Source of the DNA: JBBEAM01 sp942491105
GTDB lineage: Bacteria > Pseudomonadota > Alphaproteobacteria > Kiloniellales > DSM-21159
Assembly (NCBI GenBank): GCA_942491105.1
Contig: CALNZX010000011.1
Location: 1-64,000, forward strand
Length of the DNA: 64,000 nucleotides
Reading direction: 5' to 3'
The translations under genes were made by a program, and so were the position numbers. Under the pieces are notes generated by a model. That model searched no databases. It was not told the DNA's origin and was given only the letters and a program-made list of their open reading frames with translations. Of the stretch, positions 1 through 7,011 are shown in pieces; within the stretch, counting starts at the first letter, position 1, and every line of letters starts with the position of its first letter.

Positions 1-1363
1 TCATCCGCTATCGACCGCCGTTGATCCGGTTTGGGAATCGCGCAGCGACTGGGGCATCTACAAGGCAATCGCCGAGAAGTTCTCCGAGATCGCGCCAGAG
101 GTGCTCGGCGTCGAACAGGACGTCGTGCTAACGCCGATGCAGCACGACAGCCCGGGCGAGCTTGCCCAGGCCTTCGACGTGCGGGAATGGAAGAAGGGCG
201 AGATCGAACCGATCCCAGGCAAGACCATGCCGATGGTCAAGGTGATCGAGCGCGACTATCCGAATATCTACAAGCGCTTCACCGCGCTCGGCCCCTTGAT
301 GGAGACGCTCGGGAACGGCGGCAAGGGGATCGCCTGGGAAACTTCCAAGGAGGTGGAATTCCTCAAAGCCCTGAATGGCGTGGTGTCGGAGGAGGGACAG
401 ACCAAGGGGCTGGCCCGCATCGATAGCGACATCGACGCCTGCGAAGTGATTCTCAGCCTGGCGCCGGAAACCAACGGCGAGGTCGCGGTCAAGGCCTGGG
501 ACTCTCTCGGTCAGCAAACGGGCCGCGAGCACACGCATCTGGCGGTGCCGCGATCCGAGGACAAGATCCGCTTCCGGGATATTCAAGCTCAGCCGCGCAA
601 GATCGTGTCCTCACCGATCTGGTCCGGTCTGGAGAGCGAGCATGTCAGCTACAACGCCGGCTACACCAACGTCCACGAACTCATTCCCTGGCGCACGCTG
701 ACCGGCCGGCAGCAGCTCTATCAGGATCATCTCTGGATGCGTGCCTTCGGGGAGCAGCTCTGCGTCTACAAACCGCCGATCGACACCAGAACCCTGCAGC
801 CCTATCTCGCGGGCAAGGGGATGGAGAACGGCAATCCGCACATCGCGCTCAACTTCATTACGCCGCATCAGAAGTGGGGCATCCACAGCACCTATACCGA
901 CAATCTGCTGATGCTGACCTTGTCGCGCGGCGGACCGATCGTGTGGATCAGCGAGCGCGACGCGCAGAAGGCGGGAATCCAGGACAACGATTGGATTGAA
1001 GCCTTCAACGCCAACGGCGCCTTGACCGCGCGCGCCGTCGTTTCGCAACGGGTCAAGGAGGGGATGGCGATGATGTACCACGCCCAGGAGAAGATCGTGA
1101 ACGTGCCCGGCTCCGAAATTACCGGGACCCGTGGCGGCATCCACAATTCGGTCACCCGCACGGTGACCAAGCCGACGCACATGATCGGCGGTTACGCGCA
1201 GTACAGCTACGGCTTCAACTACTACGGCACGGTTGGCGCCAACCGCGACGAGTTCATCGTGGTGCGCAAGATGGACAAGGTCGACTGGCTAGAAGACCCG
1301 GAAAGCCCGACTTTGATCCAAGGCCGGCAGGACTCGGCGAAGTCCCGCCGGGCCGCCGAGTGA
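1..1363 (+). CDS. narG: Respiratory nitrate reductase alpha subunit, C-terminal part
   Basis: This is the last ~454 residues of the catalytic subunit of membrane-bound nitrate reductase (NarGHI), which reduces nitrate to nitrite on the cytoplasmic side using a molybdenum bis-MGD cofactor. The frame is open from base 2, so the gene begins outside the window and its N-terminal Fe-S motif and most of the Mo-binding region are missing. The visible part includes the molybdopterin-dinucleotide-binding C-terminal region (WISERDAQKAGIQDNDWIE, about two thirds along). The identification also rests on the immediately following narH, narJ and narI. It ends 25 bases before narH, with a strong GGAGG-like site between them. 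No frame break is seen. Confidence 0.96.
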   Translation, partial: HPLSTAVDPVWESRSDWGIYKAIAEKFSEIAPEVLGVEQDVVLTPMQHDSPGELAQAFDVREWKKGEIEPIPGKTMPMVKVIERDYPNIYKRFTALGPLMETLGNGGKGIAWETSKEVEFLKALNGVVSEEGQTKGLARIDSDIDACEVILSLAPETNGEVAVKAWDSLGQQTGREHTHLAVPRSEDKIRFRDIQAQPRKIVSSPIWSGLESEHVSYNAGYTNVHELIPWRTLTGRQQLYQDHLWMRAFGEQLCVYKPPIDTRTLQPYLAGKGMENGNPHIALNFITPHQKWGIHSTYTDNLLMLTLSRGGPIVWISERDAQKAGIQDNDWIEAFNANGALTARAVVSQRVKEGMAMMYHAQEKIVNVPGSEITGTRGGIHNSVTRTVTKPTHMIGGYAQYSYGFNYYGTVGANRDEFIVVRKMDKVDWLEDPESPTLIQGRQDSAKSRRAAE

Positions 1364-1388
1364 ACCCCGGAGCGAGGAGGAGAGAAAC

Positions 1389-2921
1389 ATGAAAATCCGC
1401 GCTCAGATCGGAATGGTTCTGAACCTGGACAAGTGCATCGGCTGTCACACCTGCTCGGTGACCTGCAAGAACGTTTGGACCAGCCGCGAAGGCATGGAAT
1501 ACGCCTGGTTCAACAACGTCGAGACCAAACCAGGCATCGGTTATCCCAAGGATTGGGAAAACCAGGCGCGCTGGAACGGCGGCTGGCGGCGCAAGGCGAA
1601 CGGTAAGATCGAGCCGCGCATGGGCGGCAAGTGGCGCCTTCTGGCAAAGATCTTCGCCAATCCCGACCTGCCCGAGATCGACGACTACTACGAGCCCTTT
1701 ACCTTCGATTACGAGCACCTGCACAGTGCGCCGGATCTGCAGCACCCGCCGACGGCGCGGCCCCGCTCGGTGATCAGCGGTGAGCGCATGGCCAAGATCG
1801 AGTGGGGTCCGAACTGGGAAGAGATTCTCGGCGGCGAGTTCTCCAAGCGCTCAAAGGATTACAACTTCGCCGAGGTCGAGAAGGAGATCTACGGCGAGTT
1901 CGAAAACACCTTCATGATGTATCTGCCACGGCTCTGCGAGCACTGTCTCAATCCGAGCTGCGTCGCGTCCTGCCCCTCGGGCGCGATCTACAAGCGCGAG
2001 GAGGACGGTGTCGTCCTGATCGATCAGGAGAAGTGCCGTGGCTGGCGGATGTGCGTCTCCGGCTGCCCCTACAAGAAGATCTACTACAACTGGTCGAGCG
2101 GGAAATCGGAGAAGTGCACCTTCTGCTACCCGCGCATCGAGGCGGGTCTGCCGACCGTGTGCTCGGAGACCTGTGTCGGCCGAATCCGGTATCTCGGCGT
2201 GGTGCTCTACGACGCCGACAAGATCGAAGAGGCGGCGAGCGTTCTCGATGAGCAGGATCTCTACGAGGCGCAGCTCGGCGTGTTCTGCGATCCTTTCGAC
2301 CCCGACATTCAGGAACAGGCGCTGAAGGACGGCGTGCCCGAGGCTTGGCTGGAAGCCGCCAAGCGCTCGCCGGTCTGGAAGATGGCGATGGAGTGGAAGA
2401 TCGCCTTTCCCCTGCATCCCGAATACCGGACTCTGCCGATGGTCTGGTACTGCCCGCCGCTGTCGCCGATCCAGAATGCCGCGCAGGCTGGGAAGATTGG
2501 GCTTGAGAACGGCATGCCAGACGTCTCCAAGCTGCGGATCCCGGTGAAGTACCTGGCGAATCTGCTGACCGCCGGGCGGGAAGCGCCGGTCGTACAGGCG
2601 CTCGAACGCATGATGGCGATGCGCCAGTACATGCGCGCGAAGACCGTCGACGGCGTGATCGACGAGGCGGTGGCCGAGCGGGTGTCCCTCACCGGCAATG
2701 AGATCGAGGAGATGTACCGCTTGATGGCGATCGCAAACTACGAGGACCGCTTCGTGATTCCGACCAGCCACAGGGAGAACGCGGAGGACGCCTATAACCT
2801 GCGCGGCTCCTGCGGCTTCTCCTTTGGCAATGGCTGCTCGGGCGGCGATAGCGAAACCAATCTTTTCGGTCTTGCGCGCCGCGCCAAGAGCCACGCCAAG
2901 AACCCCATGGAGATCGAGTGA
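1389..2921 (+). CDS. narH: Respiratory nitrate reductase beta subunit (Fe-S electron transfer)
   Basis: NarH carries electrons from the haem subunit NarI to NarG through three [4Fe-4S] clusters and one [3Fe-4S] cluster. All four cysteine groups are visible: CIGCHTCSVTC near residues 16-26, CEHCLNPSCVASC near 182-195, CRGWRMCVSGC near 216-226 and CTFC...CSETC near 243-263. The tryptophan in CxxWxxC, where a cysteine would normally sit, is the family signature of the [3Fe-4S] site. The 510-residue length is normal. The start follows a GAGGAGAG ribosome site. The stop overlaps the narJ start by one base (TGATG), indicating translational coupling. Confidence 0.98.
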   Translation: MKIRAQIGMVLNLDKCIGCHTCSVTCKNVWTSREGMEYAWFNNVETKPGIGYPKDWENQARWNGGWRRKANGKIEPRMGGKWRLLAKIFANPDLPEIDDYYEPFTFDYEHLHSAPDLQHPPTARPRSVISGERMAKIEWGPNWEEILGGEFSKRSKDYNFAEVEKEIYGEFENTFMMYLPRLCEHCLNPSCVASCPSGAIYKREEDGVVLIDQEKCRGWRMCVSGCPYKKIYYNWSSGKSEKCTFCYPRIEAGLPTVCSETCVGRIRYLGVVLYDADKIEEAASVLDEQDLYEAQLGVFCDPFDPDIQEQALKDGVPEAWLEAAKRSPVWKMAMEWKIAFPLHPEYRTLPMVWYCPPLSPIQNAAQAGKIGLENGMPDVSKLRIPVKYLANLLTAGREAPVVQALERMMAMRQYMRAKTVDGVIDEAVAERVSLTGNEIEEMYRLMAIANYEDRFVIPTSHRENAEDAYNLRGSCGFSFGNGCSGGDSETNLFGLARRAKSHAKNPMEIE

Positions 2922-3655
2922 TGCAGAGTTACAAGGTACTCGCGGCTCTCCTGTCCTATCCGAGCGACATACTCTGCGCCGCGGTCCGCGACGGCCAGGT
3001 CTCCAGGGTGCTGGAAGAAGAAGGCCTGGTCGGCGGGAGGCTGCTGTCTAAGCTGCAGCCGCTGCTCGACGAGATGGCCGAATGGGATCTCCTCGATCTA
3101 CAGGAACGCTATGTCGATCTCTTCGATCGCAGCCGTTCGCGCTCGCTCTATCTCTTCGAACATGTCCACGGCGAGTCGCGTGACCGGGGACAGGCGATGG
3201 TCGAGTTGAAGTCGATGTACGAGCAGGCCGGCCTTGAGATCGATAGCGCCGAGCTGCCGGACTTCCTGCCGCTGTATCTGGAGTATCTCTCCGCGCTGGC
3301 GCCGGAGGAAGCCCGCCGGCGCCTCGCGCAGCCGATCCATGTTGTCGCCGCCGTTGGCGAGCGGCTGCGCCGCCGCAAGGAAAGCTATGGTGGCGTGTTC
3401 ACCCTGCTGGAGGCGCTCTGTCCCGAGAAGCTCGATAAGGCCGAGCTCGAGGCCTTGCTCGCCGAAGGCGACGACGACCCCAACGATACCAAGCGCATCG
3501 ATCGCGAGTGGGAGGAGCAGGCCGTGACTTTTGGCCCGGAAGGCCAGGACAGCCAAGGCTGCCCTCGGGTTGCGCAGATGGCGGAGCGGATTGCCGGGGT
3601 GCAGCGGCAAATGGAGCTGGATCGCAATGCTACGCCCAGCCGCAGCGATAGCTGA
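2921..3655 (+). CDS. narJ: Nitrate reductase assembly chaperone (delta subunit)
   Basis: NarJ is a TorD/DmsD-family all-helical chaperone that holds the NarGH apo-complex until the Mo cofactor is inserted and NarI is bound. It is not part of the final enzyme. The protein is ~244 residues and starts with the typical SYKVLAALLSYPSD. It also has the central helix region with DLQERYVDLFDRSRSRSLYLFEH, strongly matching the family. I chose the ATG overlapping the narH stop; a GTG three bases earlier is the alternative. The charged, low-complexity C-terminal tail (last ~50 residues) is common in NarJ. The gene sits in its standard operon position between narH and narI. Confidence 0.97.
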   Translation: MQSYKVLAALLSYPSDILCAAVRDGQVSRVLEEEGLVGGRLLSKLQPLLDEMAEWDLLDLQERYVDLFDRSRSRSLYLFEHVHGESRDRGQAMVELKSMYEQAGLEIDSAELPDFLPLYLEYLSALAPEEARRRLAQPIHVVAAVGERLRRRKESYGGVFTLLEALCPEKLDKAELEALLAEGDDDPNDTKRIDREWEEQAVTFGPEGQDSQGCPRVAQMAERIAGVQRQMELDRNATPSRSDS

Positions 3656-3672
3656 GGCGAAAGGAGAGAGCG

Positions 3673-4374
3673 ATGTCGGATTTCATCAACAGCCTGCTAT
3701 TCGGCTACTACCCCTACATCTGTCTGGTTGTGTTCTTTCTCGGCAGCTGGGTGCGTTTCGACCGTGAGCAGTACACGTGGCGGAGTGGCTCCAGCCAGTT
3801 GCTGCGCCGCAAGCAACTGCGGTGGGGAAGCAACCTATTCCACGTCGGAATCTTGATCGTCTTCTTCGGCCATTTGATCGGTCTGCTGACTCCTATCGCT
3901 CTTTTCGAGCTGCTCGGCATCGGTCATACCTTCAAGCAGCTGCTGGCCATGGTCGTTGGCGGTATAGCCGGGATCGCGGCCTTGGCCGGCGCGACTCTGC
4001 TGGTGCATCGGCGGCTCTGGGATTCGCGCATCCGCCGCAACAGCTCCTTCGGCGATATCGCGATTCTGCTGCTGCTCTATGTTCAGCTGCTGCTTGGCCT
4101 GCTGACGATCCCGATTTCGGCCGGCCATCTTGACGGTCACATGATGGTTCAGTTCATGACCTGGGCGCAGGGCATCTGGACTTTCCAGGCGGACGCCGCC
4201 GACTACGTGGCCGCCGCGCCCTTGATATTCAAACTGCATCTCTTCCTGGGCCTTACGGTCTTCCTCGTCTTTCCCTTCACGCGGCTGGTGCACATCTGGT
4301 CGGCACCGGTCTGGTACCTCGGGCGCAAGGGGTATCAGATCGTGCGGACGCGTAACGGCGGCCGCGCGGTCTAG
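3673..4374 (+). CDS. narI: Respiratory nitrate reductase gamma subunit, cytochrome b
   Basis: NarI anchors NarGH in the membrane and oxidises quinol at the periplasmic side through two b-type haems. The 233-residue protein has about five hydrophobic segments (starting near residues 5, 50, 88, 127 and 180). Several histidines lie in or near helices 2 and 5 (for example in NLFHVGILIVFFGHLIG and FKLHLFLGLTVFL), consistent with the haem ligands of the family. It is preceded by an AAAGGAGAGAG ribosome site 17 bases after narJ. It completes the narGHJI operon; accessory genes follow on the same strand with short gaps. Confidence 0.97.
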   Translation: MSDFINSLLFGYYPYICLVVFFLGSWVRFDREQYTWRSGSSQLLRRKQLRWGSNLFHVGILIVFFGHLIGLLTPIALFELLGIGHTFKQLLAMVVGGIAGIAALAGATLLVHRRLWDSRIRRNSSFGDIAILLLLYVQLLLGLLTIPISAGHLDGHMMVQFMTWAQGIWTFQADAADYVAAAPLIFKLHLFLGLTVFLVFPFTRLVHIWSAPVWYLGRKGYQIVRTRNGGRAV

Positions 4375-4398
4375 AGCTATATCGAGAAGGAGCAGGTC

Positions 4399-5190
4399 AT
4401 GCACGTCGCGGTGAACGGGGTCGAGCTTTCTGAGAGCGCGATCGCTTCGGAAACGCAGAACCACCCTGCAGGGCACCCTGAAGCGGCGCGTCAGGAGGCC
4501 ACGAGAGCCCTGGTGGTGCGCGAACTGCTGCTCCAGGAAGCGCGCAAGCTGGGCTTCAAGGCGGCGCCGCAAGATCTCGGAAAAGGGCGGCGGGAGAGCG
4601 ATGAGGAGAGCTTGGTCCGGCAGCTGCTCGACGCTGAAATCTCGGTTCCAGAGGCCGACGAGGCCGCTTGCCGTAAGTACTACGACAACAATCGAAAGCG
4701 CTTCTTCAGCCCGGCGCTCTTCGAGGCGCGCCATATTTTCTTTCCGGCGCCGCCGGAGGATGCGCAGGCGCGCAAGCTTGCCAGGCAAAAGGCGGAAGCG
4801 GCAATCCAGCAACTGCAACAGGAGCCGCAGCGTTTCGCGGCTCTGGCGAAGGAGCTGTCCGCCTGCAGTTCGGCGCGGGACGGTGGCACGCTCGGTCAGG
4901 TTACGCGGGGCCAAACGCTGCCGGAATTCGAGAGTTTTCTCTCGGCGCTGGAACCGGGGCAGCTCTCTCCGGTACCGGTGGAGACCCGCTACGGCATTCA
5001 TGTCGTGCGGCTGGATGACCGGGTGGACGGCCAGCAACTGCCCTTCGAAGCGGTCAGGGATCAGATCGGTGCGTATTTGAATCACCAAGTCTGGCAACGC
5101 GCCGTCGCGCAGTACATTGGTATCCTTGCCGGACAGGCCGAGATCCAGGGTTTCGATATGCCGGGCGTTCGCTCGCCTTTGGTGCAGTAG
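4399..5190 (+). CDS. PpiC-type peptidyl-prolyl isomerase (NifM-like) in the nar operon
   Basis: The protein has a parvulin/PpiC rotamase domain at about residues 110-215, with EARHIFFPAP, DGGTLGQVTRGQTLPEFES and YGIHVVRLDDR as family hallmarks, after an N-terminal helical SurA/NifM-like segment. Unlike periplasmic PrsA or SurA there is no signal peptide, so it should act in the cytoplasm, as NifM does for nitrogenase Fe protein. It begins 24 bases after narI behind AGAAGGAGCAGG and is likely co-transcribed. By position it may help fold nitrate reductase subunits; this role is inferred from context and from similar placement in other proteobacteria, not from sequence. Confidence 0.9.
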   Translation: MHVAVNGVELSESAIASETQNHPAGHPEAARQEATRALVVRELLLQEARKLGFKAAPQDLGKGRRESDEESLVRQLLDAEISVPEADEAACRKYYDNNRKRFFSPALFEARHIFFPAPPEDAQARKLARQKAEAAIQQLQQEPQRFAALAKELSACSSARDGGTLGQVTRGQTLPEFESFLSALEPGQLSPVPVETRYGIHVVRLDDRVDGQQLPFEAVRDQIGAYLNHQVWQRAVAQYIGILAGQAEIQGFDMPGVRSPLVQ

Positions 5191-5200
5191 GAGGCGCGCG

Positions 5201-5500
5201 ATGCTGCTCGGTGATCTCCTCCAGGAAGCGCGGCGGAACCCCGATCCGGAACTATTGATGAGCGATGACATGGATCTCGTGATGCTGGCGCGCGCCGGCC
5301 AGAGCGCCGAGCTGTCCGGAAGCAGCCTTTCGCAACTGCTGCGCGAAGCCGTGGAAAGTTTCGTGAACGAGGCTGGGGAAGAAGATTGGGCGGGGCTCAT
5401 CGGCCATCTGCAGAAGGGCCAGGCCTCGCCGGGCGCCTGCCTGAATCTCATGCTGCGGCGCTATCTGCGTAAAGCCGCTTCCCATGGTTGCGGCTGCTAA
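5201..5500 (+). CDS. Small hypothetical protein of the nar operon
   Basis: A 99-residue protein that I do not recognise. It starts 10 bases after the prolyl isomerase stop, with GGAGG overlapping that stop codon region. It has no signal peptide or membrane segment. It is acidic and helical, with a cysteine-containing stretch (SPGACLNLMLRRYLRKAA) and a C-terminus ending in HGCGC. The tight spacing on both sides (it overlaps the next gene by 17 bases) makes it part of the nar transcript. The C-terminal Cys-rich tail could bind metal, but that is only a guess. Confidence 0.75.
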   Translation: MLLGDLLQEARRNPDPELLMSDDMDLVMLARAGQSAELSGSSLSQLLREAVESFVNEAGEEDWAGLIGHLQKGQASPGACLNLMLRRYLRKAASHGCGC

Positions 5501-6014
5501 AAAAGCGCTTCCTTCGAAATCGCCTTGGCCCTTGTCCTCGGCGCGGCGCCCTTTGACGAACATGAAGCAGGAGCTAGTCGGGCAACGCCGCATGCTCTGC
5601 CTGTTGCAGAGTTTTGCGGAGGGAGCGGGCGGCAGGCAGCCACCAGCCGCGCAGCTTCAAAGTTTTCTCTCCGTCAGCTTGCCGCGCTATCTGCGGGAAC
5701 GGGAGTACGCCTTCCTGCCTCTGCTCCAGGAAAGGGCCGCGCCGGAGGACCAGATGGATCGGCTCGCGGCAGAGCTTCGGTCAGCCTGCGCCGATCTGCG
5801 TGCGCGCGCCCAGAAGCTGAGCGGTCTGCTGGCGGGCGCCGCCGCCGGCGATACCGCCAACCGGGCTTTCGTCAAGGAGGCGCGGCATCTATGTGAGCTG
5901 TGCCGTCGGCTCATGTCGGTGGAAGCAACGATCCTGATTCCGCTTGCGCGGGTCCGCTTCAGTCAATCCGATCTTGTGGGACTCGCCAAGGCGATGGAAG
6001 ACGCGAAAGCTTAG
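5484..6014 (+). CDS. Hemerythrin-fold protein lacking iron-ligand histidines
   Basis: A 176-residue helical protein whose spacing and flanking residues match hemerythrin (HHE) cation-binding domains. Typical members have histidines and acidic residues in YLxxHxxxEExxLFPLL and in a late helix xxHxxxEExxxLPLARxR. Here these read YLREREYAFLPLL and LMSVEATILIPLARVRF: the glutamates partly remain but the histidines are gone. An inner ATG (base 5562, MKQELVGQ) would give a start closer to the usual domain boundary; I list the first ATG, which overlaps the upstream gene. It ends 17 bases from a convergent canonical hemerythrin. It probably no longer binds a di-iron centre. Function unknown. Confidence 0.65.
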   Translation: MVAAAKKALPSKSPWPLSSARRPLTNMKQELVGQRRMLCLLQSFAEGAGGRQPPAAQLQSFLSVSLPRYLREREYAFLPLLQERAAPEDQMDRLAAELRSACADLRARAQKLSGLLAGAAAGDTANRAFVKEARHLCELCRRLMSVEATILIPLARVRFSQSDLVGLAKAMEDAKA

Positions 6015-6030
6015 CCACAGGGGCTGGGCT

Positions 6031-6597
6031 TCAGCCGTTCTCCCGCTCGTCGAGTTCCCACTGCAGGATGTTTTCACGCAAGATGGCAAAGGTCTCGGCG
6101 TCCGCGCTGTTGAACAAGGGGTCGGCTTCATCCAACACGCGGCTGTCTATCTCGGCCCAGTCCTCTGCGGTGAGGACCTCGAGCGAAGCCGGAAAGAAGT
6201 GTTCCTCTTCCAGGGTCATATGCTGCCGCTGTTCCGCGATGAAGCGTCTGGCGGCCTCGGCGAAGGTGTCGCGCGGAATCTCCGCTTCCATCAGAACGCT
6301 GCATACGACCTCCTTGAAGTATCGTGCGCGCTGCATGAGCTTTTCATGTTCGCTACCGAGATCCACGGTCAAATCAGCGTACTGCGGCGCGCGCTCGAGA
6401 AGTCTGCGGTAGATCAGGTCTTCCTTGGGATGATGGCAGCGCTCGGGAAAGCCGGTGAAGTAGTCGGCAATGGCCAGCACGATATCGTAATCGGGCCGTC
6501 CGGTTTCATCGAAGGCCGCGATTTGACGCTCCAAGGCGGCAAGGACGCGCGCGGCGTTGCGGTGTTCTTCTTGGAGTCGATCCAGGGTTTCCGACAT
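6031..6597 (-). CDS. Hemerythrin domain protein
   Basis: This 188-residue cytoplasmic protein has an intact di-iron hemerythrin domain: the first helix has LQEEHRNAARVL, followed by ERCHHPKEDLIY, LGSEHEKLM and QHMTLEEEHFFPA, giving the expected His/Glu ligand set. Proteins of this subtype are often produced under oxygen limitation or nitrosative stress and bind O2 or NO, or help protect or repair Fe-S proteins. I chose the ATG giving MSETLDRL because it has a GGAGAxxGGAG ribosome site. An upstream ATG would add 28 residues with no domain. An FNR-type box lies 84 bases upstream of the start, suggesting anaerobic control. Confidence 0.88.
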   Translation of the reverse strand: MSETLDRLQEEHRNAARVLAALERQIAAFDETGRPDYDIVLAIADYFTGFPERCHHPKEDLIYRRLLERAPQYADLTVDLGSEHEKLMQRARYFKEVVCSVLMEAEIPRDTFAEAARRFIAEQRQHMTLEEEHFFPASLEVLTAEDWAEIDSRVLDEADPLFNSADAETFAILRENILQWELDERENG

Positions 6598-6680
6598 GGC
6601 TCCGATCTCCCTCGCCGCACTTGAAGCTTTCGCAGGATATTGGCTCTTGATGACCATGCCCCGGGCCAGGGTGGAGAGCA

Positions 6681-6694
6681 TTGATCCTTGTCAA
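6681..6694 (-). promoter_or_regulatory. FNR/FixK-type box upstream of hemerythrin
   Basis: The sequence TTGAT-CCTT-GTCAA is a near-perfect match to the CRP/FNR-family anaerobic consensus TTGAT-N4-ATCAA. It lies 84 bases upstream of the chosen hemerythrin start on the minus strand, compatible with a class II (-41.5) activator site and a ~40-base leader. Confidence 0.75.
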
Positions 6695-6788
6695 TTCTCG
6701 CCGACGCGCCGCGATGAGCGCCGATGGACAGAGGCCAAAGCCTATAGGTGGCGGCGACGGGCGCGAATCCGAGGCCGTCTGCTTCGAT

Positions 6789-6802
6789 TTGACCTAGATC
6801 AA
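6789..6802 (+). promoter_or_regulatory. FNR/FixK-type box upstream of ccoNOQP
   Basis: TTGAC-CTAG-ATCAA matches the FNR/FixK/Anr consensus with one substitution. It is 209 bases upstream of the ccoN ATG; if it activates from -41.5, transcription would begin near base 6837 with a ~175-base leader. High-affinity cbb3 oxidase operons are classic targets of this regulator family. Confidence 0.75.
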
Positions 6803-7011
6803 CGTTGCCAGGCAGCCGGCGCATTAAGTTACTGGTAATCTGCGGCTGCGACCTTCTGACTATCGGCGACCACTATGAGGAGTGGTATAGTCCGCTGGCC
6901 GGATTCAAGGACGCGGTCCGCGATGACGTTGAAGGCTCCTGTTGGCCTCTACCGCGCGTAAGGCGAGGGGATGCCTTCCGGGAAAGACGGACGGATGTTG
7001 GGAAGGTCGAC

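Larger units (their letters stand above)
6598..7011. promoter_or_regulatory. Divergent promoter region between hemerythrin and ccoN
   Basis: A 414-base stretch with no convincing gene. It holds two FNR/FixK-type palindromes (listed separately), one close to each divergent gene. It also holds an imperfect dyad CCACTAT...AGTGG near 6870 inside the probable long leader of ccoN. An open frame extends ccoN upstream to 6805, but its composition and lack of family similarity argue that it is leader, not coding. Confidence 0.7.

Noticed and set aside
3835..5451. 538-residue minus-strand open frame across narI and the prolyl isomerase
   Set aside because: Arg/Leu-rich composition without domains, fully overlapped by recognisable genes on the plus strand.
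6805..7011. 69-codon extension of ccoN
   Set aside because: Lacks similarity to CcoN and overlaps the promoter region with an FNR-type box. The internal ATG has a good ribosome site.
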